Below, in pieces: positions 49,508 through 59,955 of a stretch of DNA of 64,000 bases. The first letter of the stretch is position 1. The number at the start of each line of letters is the position of its first letter. The notes under the pieces were generated by a model, which was given only the letters and a program-made list of their open reading frames with translations, was not told the DNA's origin and made no database searches. Source of the stretch: Favolaschia claudopus (lineage: Eukaryota; Basidiomycota; Agaricomycetes; Agaricales; Mycenaceae); the NCBI GenBank assembly GCA_037176885.1, contig JAWWNJ010000100.1, positions 124,001 through 188,000 on the forward strand, written 5' to 3'. The translations under genes were made by a program, and so were the position numbers.

Positions 49508-51159
49508 CATCAGGAAAAGCCTCCCCTGGTAATTTGGCCAAATGTTGCCAAAAAATCCCGAAATTTCGCTAAATTTCGGCCATTATCCCATTTCGGGAAA
49601 TTTGGCCAAATTATATTGTTGCCGGGAACGAGCGATTGACATTTAGCCAAATTTCACTAAATTTCAGGGAGCTTTAGGCACCGTTTCTGCTCTTTATTCT
49701 CCTTTCCATACTTCACAAACACAAGTACAAGTCCGAATAACATATATTGACACTATCTAATACAACAGTAGGTAGCACTAGCAAATCACCTCGACGAGAG
49801 AAGCTTCCATGACACAGCCAGCCAATGAGTTCCGCTCCCTCAACCCAAAAGCAATTCCAGTCTGTGTATAGCTCAGAACGACAGAACTAATAGCATCGAA
49901 AGGGCACTTACGAGGTACTGCTCACACGAGACTCGAGCATGGGTGGAAGGCGAGGGTTAGATGACAGGGGAAACATGCGCGCGCGGCAATCCCTAAGCAA
50001 CACCGCATCGTCAGCCAAGAATCAGCCCGGGATCCGCTAGTAACATACCTGGCGTCATGGATTCCGATGGAAACCGACACGTCCGAGGATGGTGGTGGGC
50101 GAAGAGGCTGTTGTGGTCAGAGAAGAAGGACCTATTAGCATACGAAGGGAACGGGGTGCATAGCCCAAACGCACCGATGCATACTCCTACTTTCCCCTTC
50201 TTCCTTCACATACGATGGCGGCATTAGTTTCCCGGAGTCCAGCACTGAGAATCGAAAACTGGAAGATTCTGGACGCAGAGAATGTTAAGTGGGAAGACTG
50301 CGACGATAGAAACTCACATGAACGAGCGACGACACGAGCAGGTGAATTTGTGGACTTGCGAGAAGTAAATTCAAGCATTGGAGAAACCAATGAATGGGTG
50401 GAGGGGCGGCGAGTGGGAAGCTCCAGTACAAGACAGGATAAGAATGATACGAGATACTCACCTGAGGTATCGACACCCGGGGGGTGGATGAAGACAGCCA
50501 GCGAGGAACTGTATGATGCATGAGAACAGGAGACGCGGGGAGGACGACATAACTCACTCTCAAAGGTATAGAAGCGGGAAGAGGGCTGCAAGGCTACGGA
50601 GGGCGTGGTGAAGAGGGAAAGGTGGGGGAGAACATGGTGGTAGGAGAAAGAGATGCGCTGGCAGACTTACGGAAGTGTTTGGAACAAGTTGTGCCATGTC
50701 AACGGCCATTGATGCCCGCTGATGAGGATCTTCCCGGTTGCTTCCGGAACGTCCGAGGAACATCGGCTACGGACTTGTCGAAATTTTGAGAAGTCCCTCT
50801 CTCACTCTGCCCTACTCTGCATACCTGTGTTGCTTGCATTACAGGCCGGAGATCTGGCTGGGACCTCTGATGATGGATAAGGATTGCTCATACCCTCTTT
50901 TATCACTCACCACCTCTCTTTGGGCTTTAATTTGTTATAGTCAGCCGAAGTGGATTTTACCGGCCCAGGAAACAAGCAGGAAAGTAGCAGGAACTTTATC
51001 GATCTTTGGTGAAAAGGAGTCAAATTTACAACCGCTCACCAAAATCTCTCCAAATTCCCCGAAATAAAGTGAAATCCAGTGAAATCCCGCGGAATTATGA
51101 TTTCACGTCATAATTTCGGCATCATTTGCCCAAATTACGAAAGGAGGTTTTTCCTGATG
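49508..51159. mobile_element. Nested 1.65-kb non-autonomous TIR element
   Basis: Ends are inverted: 49508 onward (CATCAGGAAAAGCCTCCCC) matches the complement of the sequence ending at 51159, with about 36 of 42 positions identical by eye. The shared core includes TAATTTGG.CAAATG.TGCC. The interior has AT-rich palindromic text near 49540-49640 and no recognisable gene; open frames at 50187-50760 overlap on both strands and look spurious. I could not find a clear target duplication. It sits between the divergent BTB gene and the transposase gene, and its right end overlaps the first possible ATG of the transposase. Confidence 0.7.
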
Positions 51160-53163
51160 CAAACTTACCTAACGAGCCTCTTCATGCCTCCATTGCCAGC
51201 GACATTTCCAAACCTTCCAAATCTCCCTGCGGGGCACACTTGCTGGTCTGCCAATGTGTTAAAAAGTTACGAAGTGCTGAAGAACTTGTATGAGCATGCA
51301 CGGAATGTAACAGAGCAAGAAGATCTGGACCCCTCACGCGTTGCTCATCATATCGACGCTCTCACCTCTGATGCCATGGTTGTCCTGGGTGCTCTGGAAA
51401 GCTCTGAAGACTCCGATGAAACTCCACTTCCATTGGAGTGGCTTGAAGCTGCAGCAGTCCTCCTGGGCACTACTGTGGCTGTTCTTCGTCGTGTTCGCGA
51501 CTTGGCAAAGGGAAAGTAAGAACAGTGCTTCTCCACACTATGAGACGCTGAAGTGAACTATTAGAGAAGACACGCTAGTTAAAATTCCGATATTAGCTCA
51601 GCCAAACACACGCACAGGTAAACGGGGTCGCCCGTCTAAAGCCCTGAACCTGGACTTCATTGCGGAAGCCATCAGACCAGAGAGGCAGATCAAGCTAGTT
51701 GAGCTTGCCGCTCTTCTCGGTGTTCACAGGTCAACACTTGACCGTGTTATGAAGAAACACGGGCTCTCCAGGGAATACTGCAGTCTCTCAAATCGTGATC
51801 TGGATGAGCTAGTTAGGCGTTTCAAAAGAGACAAACCTGAATCGGGACTTCGTTACCTCATGGGGTTTCTCCGATCTCGTGGAGTAAGGATTCAAAGGCG
51901 TAGAGCGATGTATTCCCTGCGTCGAGTCGACAATTTGGGCCGTATTCTACGAAACCGCGACATTATTAAGCGCAAAGTTTACAATGTTAAACGGCCAAAC
52001 TCACTCTGGCATCTTGATGGTCACCACAAGATGATACGCTGGGGCGTCGTCCTTCATGGGTTCGCAGATGGCTACTGTCGAACGGTATGTTGCTCCTGCT
52101 TGTTCTTGTGAGTATTATACTGAGTATAGTTATTAGGTTACCGGTATACGTGCCAGCGACAACAATACTTCGGACACCGTGCTAGATGTATTCGTGCATG
52201 CAGGTGAGGAATACGGCTTCCCGTCAAGGCTGCGCGGTGATCGTGGCGGTGAGAATATTGGGTGTGCCATCTACATGGTTATGCGGAACGGTCCAAACCG
52301 TGCAAGCTTCATGTGGGGCTCGTGCGTTGAATTCAGTTTCATCTTAACGAAAACCTCTTACCAAGAACCAGTTCTACACATAACACGCGTATTGAACGGC
52401 TATGGGTTGAGGTTGGGAGTCAGTTTGTACGCCGTTGGAGGGGATTCTTCACACGTCTCGAACGTCTTCACTGTCTTGACGTCGAGAAACCGGAGCATCT
52501 CTGGCTGCTCCATGTGTTGTTTCTTGAAGCAATTAACAGTGATTGTGCCGAATTTCAAAGGCAATGGAACGCCCATCCCATGGACGGCAAAGAGACCTTT
52601 AATAAGAGCCCAAATGTAAGTACGCTCATGATAAATCTTCTCGCACTGTGATTCATGTCGCCCAGGACATGCGGCTTGTAGGTCAGGCCAGATTCGGAAT
52701 ATACAAAGACAAAGACCAAGACGACGATTGTCATGGTCTGCACCCTGATACCATCAACAAATATTACGGTGTGAGGGGGGCTGAAAGGAGGGGCAATGAA
52801 ATGGGAGCCGGGAACTCCAATGAAGACGCTGAGGTGGAGGAGCATATTCGTCAGGACCAGAATCCTCAAATTCGGCACGATCCCATAGAAGTTCCCAACC
52901 ACCGAAACCCATTCACTGACAATCCCGATGCAGAGGCAAAGTTTTTCGAGGTTCTGGCAGATGTCGTCAAACAAGAAGTCATACCATCAGGCTACGGTGT
53001 GTTGCCAGAGGAATGGGACCAGAACGGCTATCCAGATTTGGAGGTTTTGAATGCAGGGCGGCAGATGAAGAAGAAGATTCCCGTCTCTCTTGGACATTCC
53101 ATCTGGTTGAGGCGGGCAAGACTTTGGGCGCAGGGGTTGGCTGTACTTTCTCATTTCAATTGA
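51157..53163 (+). CDS. Integrase-like DDE transposase, probable mover of the giant element
   Basis: Five exons, 51157-51515, 51565-52084, 52137-52321, 52366-52615 and 52666-53163, close in frame to 603 residues. Residues 163-187 form a helix-turn-helix (LAALLGVHRSTLDRVMKKHG). The catalytic core has an RNase H fold signature of the retroviral-integrase type: Asp271 (WHLDGHHK), Asp328 (LRGDRGGEN) and Glu365 (NTRIERLW), spacing 57 and 37, which is the D,D(35-37)E arrangement. The C-terminal part is acidic and then basic. Similar integrase-core proteins are widespread in agaricomycete genomes, but I do not know of one tied to an element like this. The ATG at 51157 lies within the nested element's end; an in-frame ATG at 51184 is an alternative, and an upstream exon may have been cut off. 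It is the only transposase seen and lies near the right end, transcribed toward it. Confidence 0.85.
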
Positions 53164-53368
53164 AGTATGATGTGCTTGATTCCAATCAATATACACAACC
53201 GACTCGAGCAGTACGAAGATGTTTTGTATGCAAAAGGACAAGAACGACTTACCAGTGAAGCTAGAAAGAGCTGAGGATGAGCCACTTCTTATTTATGAGC
53301 AAGTTAGCTGTACACACCTTGCTCCATCGATAACAGACAGACGACAATAACCGCACCGACACAGATTT

Positions 53369-53398
53369 CTGTCCACGATGGACAATTCTTGTCGCGTT
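53369..53398 (-). promoter_or_regulatory. Palindromic module P3 (diverged)
   Basis: CTGTCCACGATGGACAA (53369-53385), a 5-nt spacer and GTCGCGTT (53391-53398), a diverged copy of P2 in the same orientation. It lies just inside the right terminal inverted repeat. Confidence 0.55.
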
Positions 53399-53550
53399 GC
53401 GTCACAGAGCTTGTGGCTTGTGACATGATACTGATCTGTTGTGCTGACCACAGCGTAATCTTGAAAGCAGACGGCAGACGCAATGGACGGCAGATGCGAG
53501 GCGGGGCAGGGAGCAAGGTGAAAGGTGAAAGGTGAAAAGCGTGGGTGCGC

Positions 53551-54006
53551 CACTCTTAAGTCCGAAAAGTTGCCGTGAACAGGTCCGATTTGATGGTGAT
53601 CATATCGGGACAACTGCCCCGATGGACGTGTTCCTATGCAAAACTGAGGCTCTCCTTCGAGGGGAGACCTCCTACATACCCCTACCTTACGATCCTGCAG
53701 TATGGGCCTTATCTGGGCACTTTTATGAATTTTTTTTTTGCGCCTCGAAAGTTTTTTTCGGGTCTGATTTATGCGACATACGGAACGTCATAGTACTCAT
53801 TTAGTTTGGTTCAAATAAAATTTGATTGTTGCATTAAGAAAAAAAAACTAAATCCAGACAAAAAAAGGCCCCGCGCCAGCGGAAAAGGCAGCGCTAGCGA
53901 AAGGGCCAGCACCAGCGAAAAGGAGGGGGTGTGGGGGATCCAATCCCCCACATTCACGGAAAGCGTGACATGTGACGTCACACTTTCCGGTGTCGGTTCG
54001 GCCTCC
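53551..54006 (-). repeat. Right terminal inverted repeat region of the giant element
   Basis: The inner block 53551-53800 is the inverted partner of 34117-34362. A CCAGCG-rich short array follows at about 53869-53930, then a hairpin (GGAAAGCGTGACATGTGACG at 53959-53978 against TCACACTTTCC at 53979-53989), then the terminal 32 bases that match the left end at 28 positions. Confidence 0.9.
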
Positions 54007-54015
54007 ACAATTTCG
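54007..54015 (+). repeat. Right target-site duplication (ACAATTTCG)
   Basis: An exact copy of 33750-33758, starting on the base after the right inverted end. Confidence 0.85.
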
Positions 54016-54285
54016 TTCAAATCGACAGGGGGTGTGACGCGTGACCCCCTGGAACCGATTCGACAATTCGACACGAGCAAAATTTTGCGTGACCAACCGC
54101 AAAATTTCGAAGAAAAAAAATTTCAAACAGCAAAATGTTCTCTTTTTTGCGCAATCTGACCGCTCTCCTCACCACCGTGACGCTCAAGACGTTCGACAGA
54201 GGCCGTTGTAATGCGTGACCAAAGGCCAAAGTTCGATTGCGGTGCGTGACGCGTGACTTCCGAATTGAATGAAATTGTACGGTAC
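54016..54285 (-). mobile_element. Right part of the ~286-bp MITE split by the giant element
   Basis: Its intact end (54261-54285) is the inverted partner of the restored left end (33743-33758 joined to 54016-54024): 23 of 25 positions agree. The interior has repeated GTGACGCGTGAC-type text and no coding frame. Flanking TA dinucleotides could be a 2-bp target duplication, but the palindromic GTAC at the tip makes this ambiguous. Confidence 0.75.
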
Positions 54286-54714
54286 CTACTTGAGGATGGG
54301 TAGCTGTTGATATGCATTCACAGCGTAGATCAAGCGTTGAAGCGGACCTACTTACGCAGTTTCATGGATGGAGAATTTGTGGATCGAAACTTTGATATCA
54401 AAGCCTGAGATCGAAGGAAGCTGTGGATTTGTCGGGAATCTGTGAAGTAAATTTTGAAGGGCTTGCCGCGTTGGATATTCGTAAATTTAAAGAGCTCGGT
54501 CCAGGATAAGTTGAAAGCAAACTCAACCGCGCCGTGGGACCCGGTTCCGAAACGCCAAGATCAAATCCGAATTACAAACGGACGTCATACATCAACCATC
54601 AAATGACCCACAGAACCAAACATCCGTCGTCGTCACGTCACTCTTTTCACTCTCCTCCTCCCCGTCGCTGTCCGCTGTCCGCTGGCCCCGTCGTAGCCGC
54701 CGTCGCCGCCGACG
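54286..54714. promoter_or_regulatory. Presumed promoter and 5' UTR region of the tetraspanin gene
   Basis: A non-coding interval between the MITE and the tetraspanin start codon. It becomes CT-rich over the last ~120 bases, as is common just upstream of highly expressed basidiomycete genes. No specific box is claimed. Confidence 0.35.
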
Positions 54715-57700
54715 ATGTTCCGCTCAACAGACTCGTGCGTCTCCCTCTTATCTCCTCCCTCCCTCCTCCTCCTAATCCTCCCTTCTCTCCTCAACCCTAA
54801 CCCTCCTCCCCTCCCTGCAGCCCAGCCCCCTTCGCCGACTCCCGGCGCTCCTCCCTCGTCTCCCGCGACGGCCGCATGTCCACCATCTCCCAAACCCCCT
54901 CCACCCGCCCCCTCGTCAACCCCAACGCACCCGGCACGCCCATGTCCAGCACCTTCAACCTCCTCCCGCCCTCCACCGCCGGCCTCTCCCCCGGCAACGA
55001 CTTCAACGATGCGGCGAGCGCGCACTCCCTCACCCTCAACTACATCCCCTCAAAGTTCAGCTCGACGATGCTCTCCCGGCGGCGCAACCACGAGTCTGCG
55101 TTGAAGGGGGTAGGCGAACACGGGATGGTCCCGCGCGGCGGCGGCGTGAACGCCTTCCGCGCGAACGCCTCCCGCATCCCCGGCGCACACGACGAAGACG
55201 AGGATCACACCCTCGGGCGGAACAACAGAAAACTCCGCTGGACGCGCTTCAAAACCATCCTCTTCCTCACCAACACCCTCTTCTCCCTCTACTCCCTCTT
55301 CGCCCTCATCTTCACCATCCTCACCTACCTCCGCACCCTCGAGTCCTCCGCCGTCATCCTCGAGGCGAACGCCACCGAACTTGCCCTAAGCGCCCTCGCT
55401 GCGAGTGTGAGTCTGGTGACGGCGCTGTTGGGCTGGCCGGGGATATTGTTGAATAATAGGGCGTTTTTGGCGGTGTATTCGGCGCTGTTGTGGGTTTGTT
55501 TTGGGTTGATGGTGGTGCCGGGGTATTTGACGTATAAGAAGAGGAATTTGAATTTGGATGGCAAGGTGTGTGCGAAGTCTTTATCTGCCATCCTCCGTCT
55601 ATCCTCCCTCTCGTTCTTCCTCAGTCCCCCTAGTTTTGTTTCGTCTCCCTCCCCCTCCCCACCTCGTTTTCCTATCCCCACTTCGCTTCTCTCCTCCCCT
55701 TTCATCCCCTGCCCTTTGCCTCGTCTCATCTCCTTTGTCTTTCTTTCCCTCCCCTGCCCTTCCCTCCCCACTCTCCCCCTCTCCCCCCTCCCTGTTTTCC
55801 CCTTCCTCCCCCCTCCTTTCCCCCTCCTTTCTTATCTAACCCCACGTTCGTTCGTCCCCAGATCAACCAACAATGGTCCCAAGCCCTCTCCGGCCACGCC
55901 CGCCTCGTCATCCAGAACTCGCTCAACTGTTGCGGGTATTTTAGTCCGTTTGTGGAGGCGACGGTGCGTGTTTCGTTCTGCTTTATTTTCGTGTTGTTTT
56001 GGTTTTCTTTGTTTCTTCTTGCTGGAGCTTGAGCGGAAGGGGAAAGAGAGGGCGGGGCTTGATGGGGAGTCTTGACGTGGGGGCGTTGGTTGGTTGTGGG
56101 GCGGAGGGGCGGGGAGGGCAGACGGTTGGAATCGACTTCCGATTTGGGTGGGTTGTGTTGTGCGTGGAAGAGCGGGGGAGCGGGTGTCGATTTGACGTGG
56201 CCGGTGTCGTGTTGTCGTTATGCAGTCCCATGCGGGGAGCTGCTGAAGGGAACGATGGGAGGTGCAGACGCGGCGGGTCATTGATGAGAGGAGATTCGAC
56301 TGAATTGGCGAGTCGGTTGAGAGGAACGACGACGGCGTGCATTTGGTTTCGAGTCGACAAGGCGTGTCATCGTTGACGGATGTCATGGGCTGGATTCGAT
56401 GCACTGGCACCTGGGCGGGCGGGATGTGATTATTCCCATATTCTTCCTCCAGCTGTCGTGGGGGACGTTGGTTGGCGCCTTGCCTCGTTTTCCTTTCGTT
56501 TCGTCCCCGTGGTTGCGTTTGGTCGTCGGGTGCTTGGCGGTTGGGGTTCAGGATGTCGTTAATGATGCTGCCCGAAGTGGGGGGCGGATGGGGAAGGAAA
56601 ATGGGACCCCGAGCGCATGGAGGGGCTCGTCCGTCGTGCAGGGGGAACGAAATCCCGGTTTGGGGATTTGCTTCGTCGTTGTTCGCTGGGATTCGAGCTG
56701 TCGGTGGTTTTGGTGTTTGTTATTCTCGTTGACGTTGCGCACCCGATGGGCTTGGCTGCGTGCCTGTTACGGATGGGCGCCGACGTCCGGGGATGCGGCT
56801 CGGAGGTGTCAATTTTCTTGACCACCTTCGGGGGTGTCGTTGGACCTGCTTTTATGATTCTTCGTGGCGGAGTTTGTTCCCATATACTAACCCATCTCGT
56901 TCTATAGGTCTCCTCAACATGCTACGCCCGCTCCTCCCTCCCGGGGTGCAAACCCGCCTTCATCGACTTTGAAAAGATGGCGCTGGAGAGGTGGTATATT
57001 GTGAGTTTTGGGCTGGTGCCGGTGCATATAGGTGAGTTGTGCTTCGTCTGTTCTCTTGGTATGAAGGGGTTTGTGGAGGGCCGAGGATGGTCGGGGAGGA
57101 GGGGTTATTCTGGGGGAAGGCGGGGTTGAGAGATGGATCTGCGGATGCGATGCGATGCTGCTGTGGTCAAGGCAAGCATTCGTCCGAGGGCAGCCTCGTG
57201 CGTATCTCGTTTGGCGGGTGGTGTGATCGGGGATGTGCGGTGGCTTGGCATTGTTGTGTTTATTTTCTTTCTGTTCGTTTCGTTTTCTTTCTTTCTTGGA
57301 GACGGGCAGGCCTGTCGCTGTCGTATCGTCCTACGAGGGACGCGCGGTCTCTTTTTCGTCATTTCCTCTTTCTGTTTTATTCGTTTTGCTTTCGTTTCGG
57401 AGCCTAGCCTGCGGCGCAGAGTCGGCTGTTGTGGGTGGTTGGTTGGGAACGTCCGTTCGACGATATGGCGTTGACTTGCCTTTGCTCCGCCTTTTGTGAT
57501 GCTTGCGGTATGCCCGGTGGCGAACGATGTGTTGATTTTCGTGCTCGATGCCTTTCGGGAGGGGATGTTCGTTGTGTTAGATCTGCTCAGTGCTGGTGAC
57601 GAAGAATGTTGACGGACACCTTGCTTTCCTCCTCGCGTTTCTGCTTCCTTCCTTCCTTAATCCTTCCCCGTCCCATTCGATTCGATTCTCAACGCAAACC

Positions 57701-58265
57701 TTTCTTCTTATATTCAGGCGTCATGCTCGCCGCGCTCCTTTGCTCCAACCATGTCACTTACCGCTTCGGCAAGGGCATGATGCCCAAGGCGTACAGGCTG
57801 AGTCGGGAAGCGATGGCGATCATCGTGGATCGGTATGCAAAGTGAGCATTCTTTCTTTCCCATCCTTTCTTTCGTCTTTCCTCTGTCTCAGAGATTCATC
57901 TAACCGTTCCTCAATTTCCCCACAGACAACTAGCAGACCAATACGGCCCCGACGCCGCAGCGCACATGCTCTCCGCCTCACAATCGGGGTCGGGGGCGTC
58001 TTCGCCTGCGCGGCCTGGCGGGGGGAATGCAGATCAGTTCCTGTCGCCGCATGCGTACGGGGCAGGTGCGGGTGGCGGAGGAGGTGGGGGTGGGGACGGG
58101 AGGGATGGGAGGGGCGGGTTTGCGCGGGTGGCGAGTGATTCGAGGGAGGAGTTGGCGTTAGAGGAGATTGGTGGGCGGGATGGTATGGGGAGCAGTGGGA
58201 GGGAGAGGGAGAGGGGGGATGGGGGGTCGAGTAGTGGGCATGGACATGGCCAGGGGAGGTTTTAG
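54715..58265 (+). CDS. Tetraspanin (fungal Tsp2-like)
   Basis: Six exons, 54715-54734, 54821-55565, 55862-55963, 56908-57031, 57718-57841 and 57926-58265, close in frame to 484 residues. A ~145-residue polar cytosolic N terminus precedes three transmembrane segments at about 150-175 (FKTILFLTNTLFSLYSLF), 195-215 and 222-245. A large extracellular loop follows with the diagnostic CCG motif (NSLNCCGYFSPF, residues 278-280) and further Cys (STCYARSSLPGC), then a fourth segment (SFGLVPVHIGVMLAALLC). The C-terminal tail is Gly-rich and low complexity. These features match the basidiomycete Tsp2 type of tetraspanin, a membrane organiser; its partners are unknown. Introns 2, 3 and 4 are 296, 944 and 686 nt, far longer than the ~50 nt elsewhere in this window. 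Confidence 0.88.
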
Positions 58266-58535
58266 GCGTTCGTGAGTTGAGTTGGGGAGGGTGGAAGGGG
58301 CGGAGAGAGGCGGACATGAGAGAAAAAGAAGAGCTTTTGATACCCACCACGCACTGATAGAGATACATACAACACAACACAGACAGTCGTTTCTACATAA
58401 ATAGCCATAATTCCTTTCTAGCTGGGCTAGGACTCGAGCGTCGAGGAAATGGTGTTGAGACGAGGACACAAAAGTAAGACGTTCGAAGTTGAGTCGGAGT
58501 AGGAGTTTACAACATGAACCCAGGGAGAGTAATCA
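58266..58535. other. 3' region of the tetraspanin gene
   Basis: Non-coding; the likely 3' UTR and terminator of the tetraspanin gene. Nothing else is seen. Confidence 0.35.
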
Positions 58536-59755
58536 AGTCCTGTGGACCTGGCGGTCCCCTCTGCGCCACAATATTGTGTAAAAATGAATTACAAGCAGGT
58601 TACCCGTTCGATTTGGGTCAGGCCATGACAGAATAATCCGGCGGTTGATTTTTTTGTATTGTCACTTTCTAACCTGAAGTTTTCGATAGAATAATGGAGT
58701 GTGATTGCGTGTTACTGGATTGTGAACCCCTGGATGGTCTACTCTGTGCTGTATATATGGTTCGTTGAGAGCGTTACAGTAGAACAGGTTACTAGGAGCC
58801 CGTTCGATTCGGGTCGGGGTGCTGACTGGTTTTGTCGTCGATCTTTTTTTACGCGGTTTCCAGCGCAAGCTGACCAAAAATTTGAATCCTAGCTATGTAG
58901 CCTAAGGCGACTGTGCAACATACTTACCTCGCCGAGAACACCATTTGCCACAGCACAATACCAATCGATGTCTTGACGTCCGGCGGTCGTCTTGATTATA
59001 GGTTTGGTATACAGTCGTAGCCGCCGCTAAATTGAACCTGGTCGTTTCGAAATCGGTTGAACCAAGCAGATACTAATAGCGATACAGTGATGATTCTTTG
59101 CTAGCTGCGCTATTACTTGGTGATTGACGGAGGAGTATATGCTCCCCTCCTTTATGGAGCAGGTGCATGAATACAATTTTAATCAATCGCTTTCGCTCAT
59201 CGTCGGAGAAGCCCAATTTGAAGGGATTTCGAAATTGGGGGGGAATAGCAGTGAATCGGAGGGAAGTATGAACAAGTCCTGTGAACCTGGTGGTTCCAGT
59301 ATGCGCCGCCTAGACGATGAAAAGGGGCCTTACACGCGGGTTAGCCGGTTCGATTCGGGTCAGGACCTGATATGGTTGGCGCGCGGATGATTTTTTTGTA
59401 TTGTCGCTTTCTATGGCAGTTTTTGGTGGGATGACTTAGTCCCAGGCCGAAGTATGCGAGGTAGACGTGCCGTTGTATGAACAGGTTTCGATGTTCGATT
59501 CCGCGTCGAGATCTTGATATTGGCTATCTTCCAAGGTCCCGGTCGATTCTGAAACAGGGTTGGTATCTCATTCTGTATAAACCCTCTTTTTTCAGTGTAG
59601 ATTCTTTGCGATTCAGAATATTGAGATCATGGTGCGTTGTCAACGTCGAAGTCCAGAGGGGCCTTGGTGGTCCAGCCTGCGCAATATGTCTGCATTGAGC
59701 TACGGCACAAGCAGGTTAAGCTGTTCGATTCGGTTGGAGTTCAATGCTCATTTTT
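58536..59755 (+). repeat. Tandem array of four tRNA-like Pol III cassettes
   Basis: Units lie at about 58536-58627, 58724-58821, 59275-59367 and 59650-59742. Units 1, 3 and 4 begin AGTCC; units 1 and 3 share AGTCCTGTG and a D-arm-like hairpin (GGAC/GTCC in unit 1, GAAC/GTTC in unit 3, a compensatory pair change). All four end in a T-arm with GTTCGATT and a GGTT.. or GGGT.. 3' strand. In unit 3, six of seven acceptor pairs can form. Each unit is followed within about 30 nt by a run of five to seven Ts (58645-58655, 58843-58851, 59386-59396, about 59745-59752). CAGGTTA before the T-arm is shared by three units. The anticodon arm cannot be drawn, so they are called tRNA-derived SINE-like units or decayed tRNA genes, not functional tRNAs. 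Confidence 0.6.
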
Positions 59756-59955
59756 GCTCGGGATTGTCTATTTTGAACCAGAAAACCCGTGGTGATCTCC
59801 TCGAGGATTGTGTTCAGTATCTCCCAGTTAAGCCGTTCTATCAAGAAGTTCGCTCGCCATTTTCGATGCCATTCCAAATGCGATTCGATATTCATTCTAA
59901 TGCTAGTGTTGTTTGTGCTCTACAGTGTCAGTACGTCATAAATAGAATGCGTGTT

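Larger units (their letters stand above)
33759..54006. mobile_element. Giant 20,248-bp TIR DNA transposon carrying cargo genes
   Basis: The two ends are inverted copies: 28 of the terminal 32 bases match, including GACACCGGAAAGTGTGACGT at 33771-33790 and its complement at 53975-53994. A second inverted block (34117-34362 versus 53551-53800) is about 80-85% identical by eye. A 9-bp direct repeat flanks the ends, and deleting the element plus one repeat restores an interrupted MITE terminal repeat. Contents in order: F-box gene, Cys-rich gene, TET/JBP dioxygenase, captured host-gene fragments, F-box gene, BTB gene, a nested TIR element, and an integrase-like transposase. I see no KDZ transposase, tyrosine recombinase captain, Helitron Rep/helicase, polymerase B or capsid gene, so it does not fit a KDZ element, Starship, Helitron or Polinton. 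Long TIRs, 9-bp duplication and gene capture recall Mutator-like elements, but the transposase does not look like theirs. Confidence 0.9.

Noticed and set aside
50187..50760. Overlapping open frames of 67-134 codons on both strands
   Set aside because: They lie within the nested TIR element, lack motifs, and none stands out by composition.
33759..54006. Starship, Helitron, KDZ element or Polinton
   Set aside because: No tyrosine recombinase, Rep/helicase, KDZ transposase, DNA polymerase B or capsid gene could be read in any frame, and the borders (long TIRs, 9-bp duplication) do not fit.
33743..54285. Taking the 15-bp inverted match GTACCGTACAATTTC as the ends of the giant element
   Set aside because: The inner inverted ends are directly flanked by a 9-bp duplication, and removing the element rebuilds a continuous small-element end, so the outer match belongs to the interrupted MITE.
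54735..54875. Reading the tetraspanin first exon straight through as a longer N terminus
   Set aside because: A GT..AG intron at 54735-54820 joins the first 20 bases in phase to the main exon, while the read-through frame is Pro/Leu low-complexity and runs off frame.
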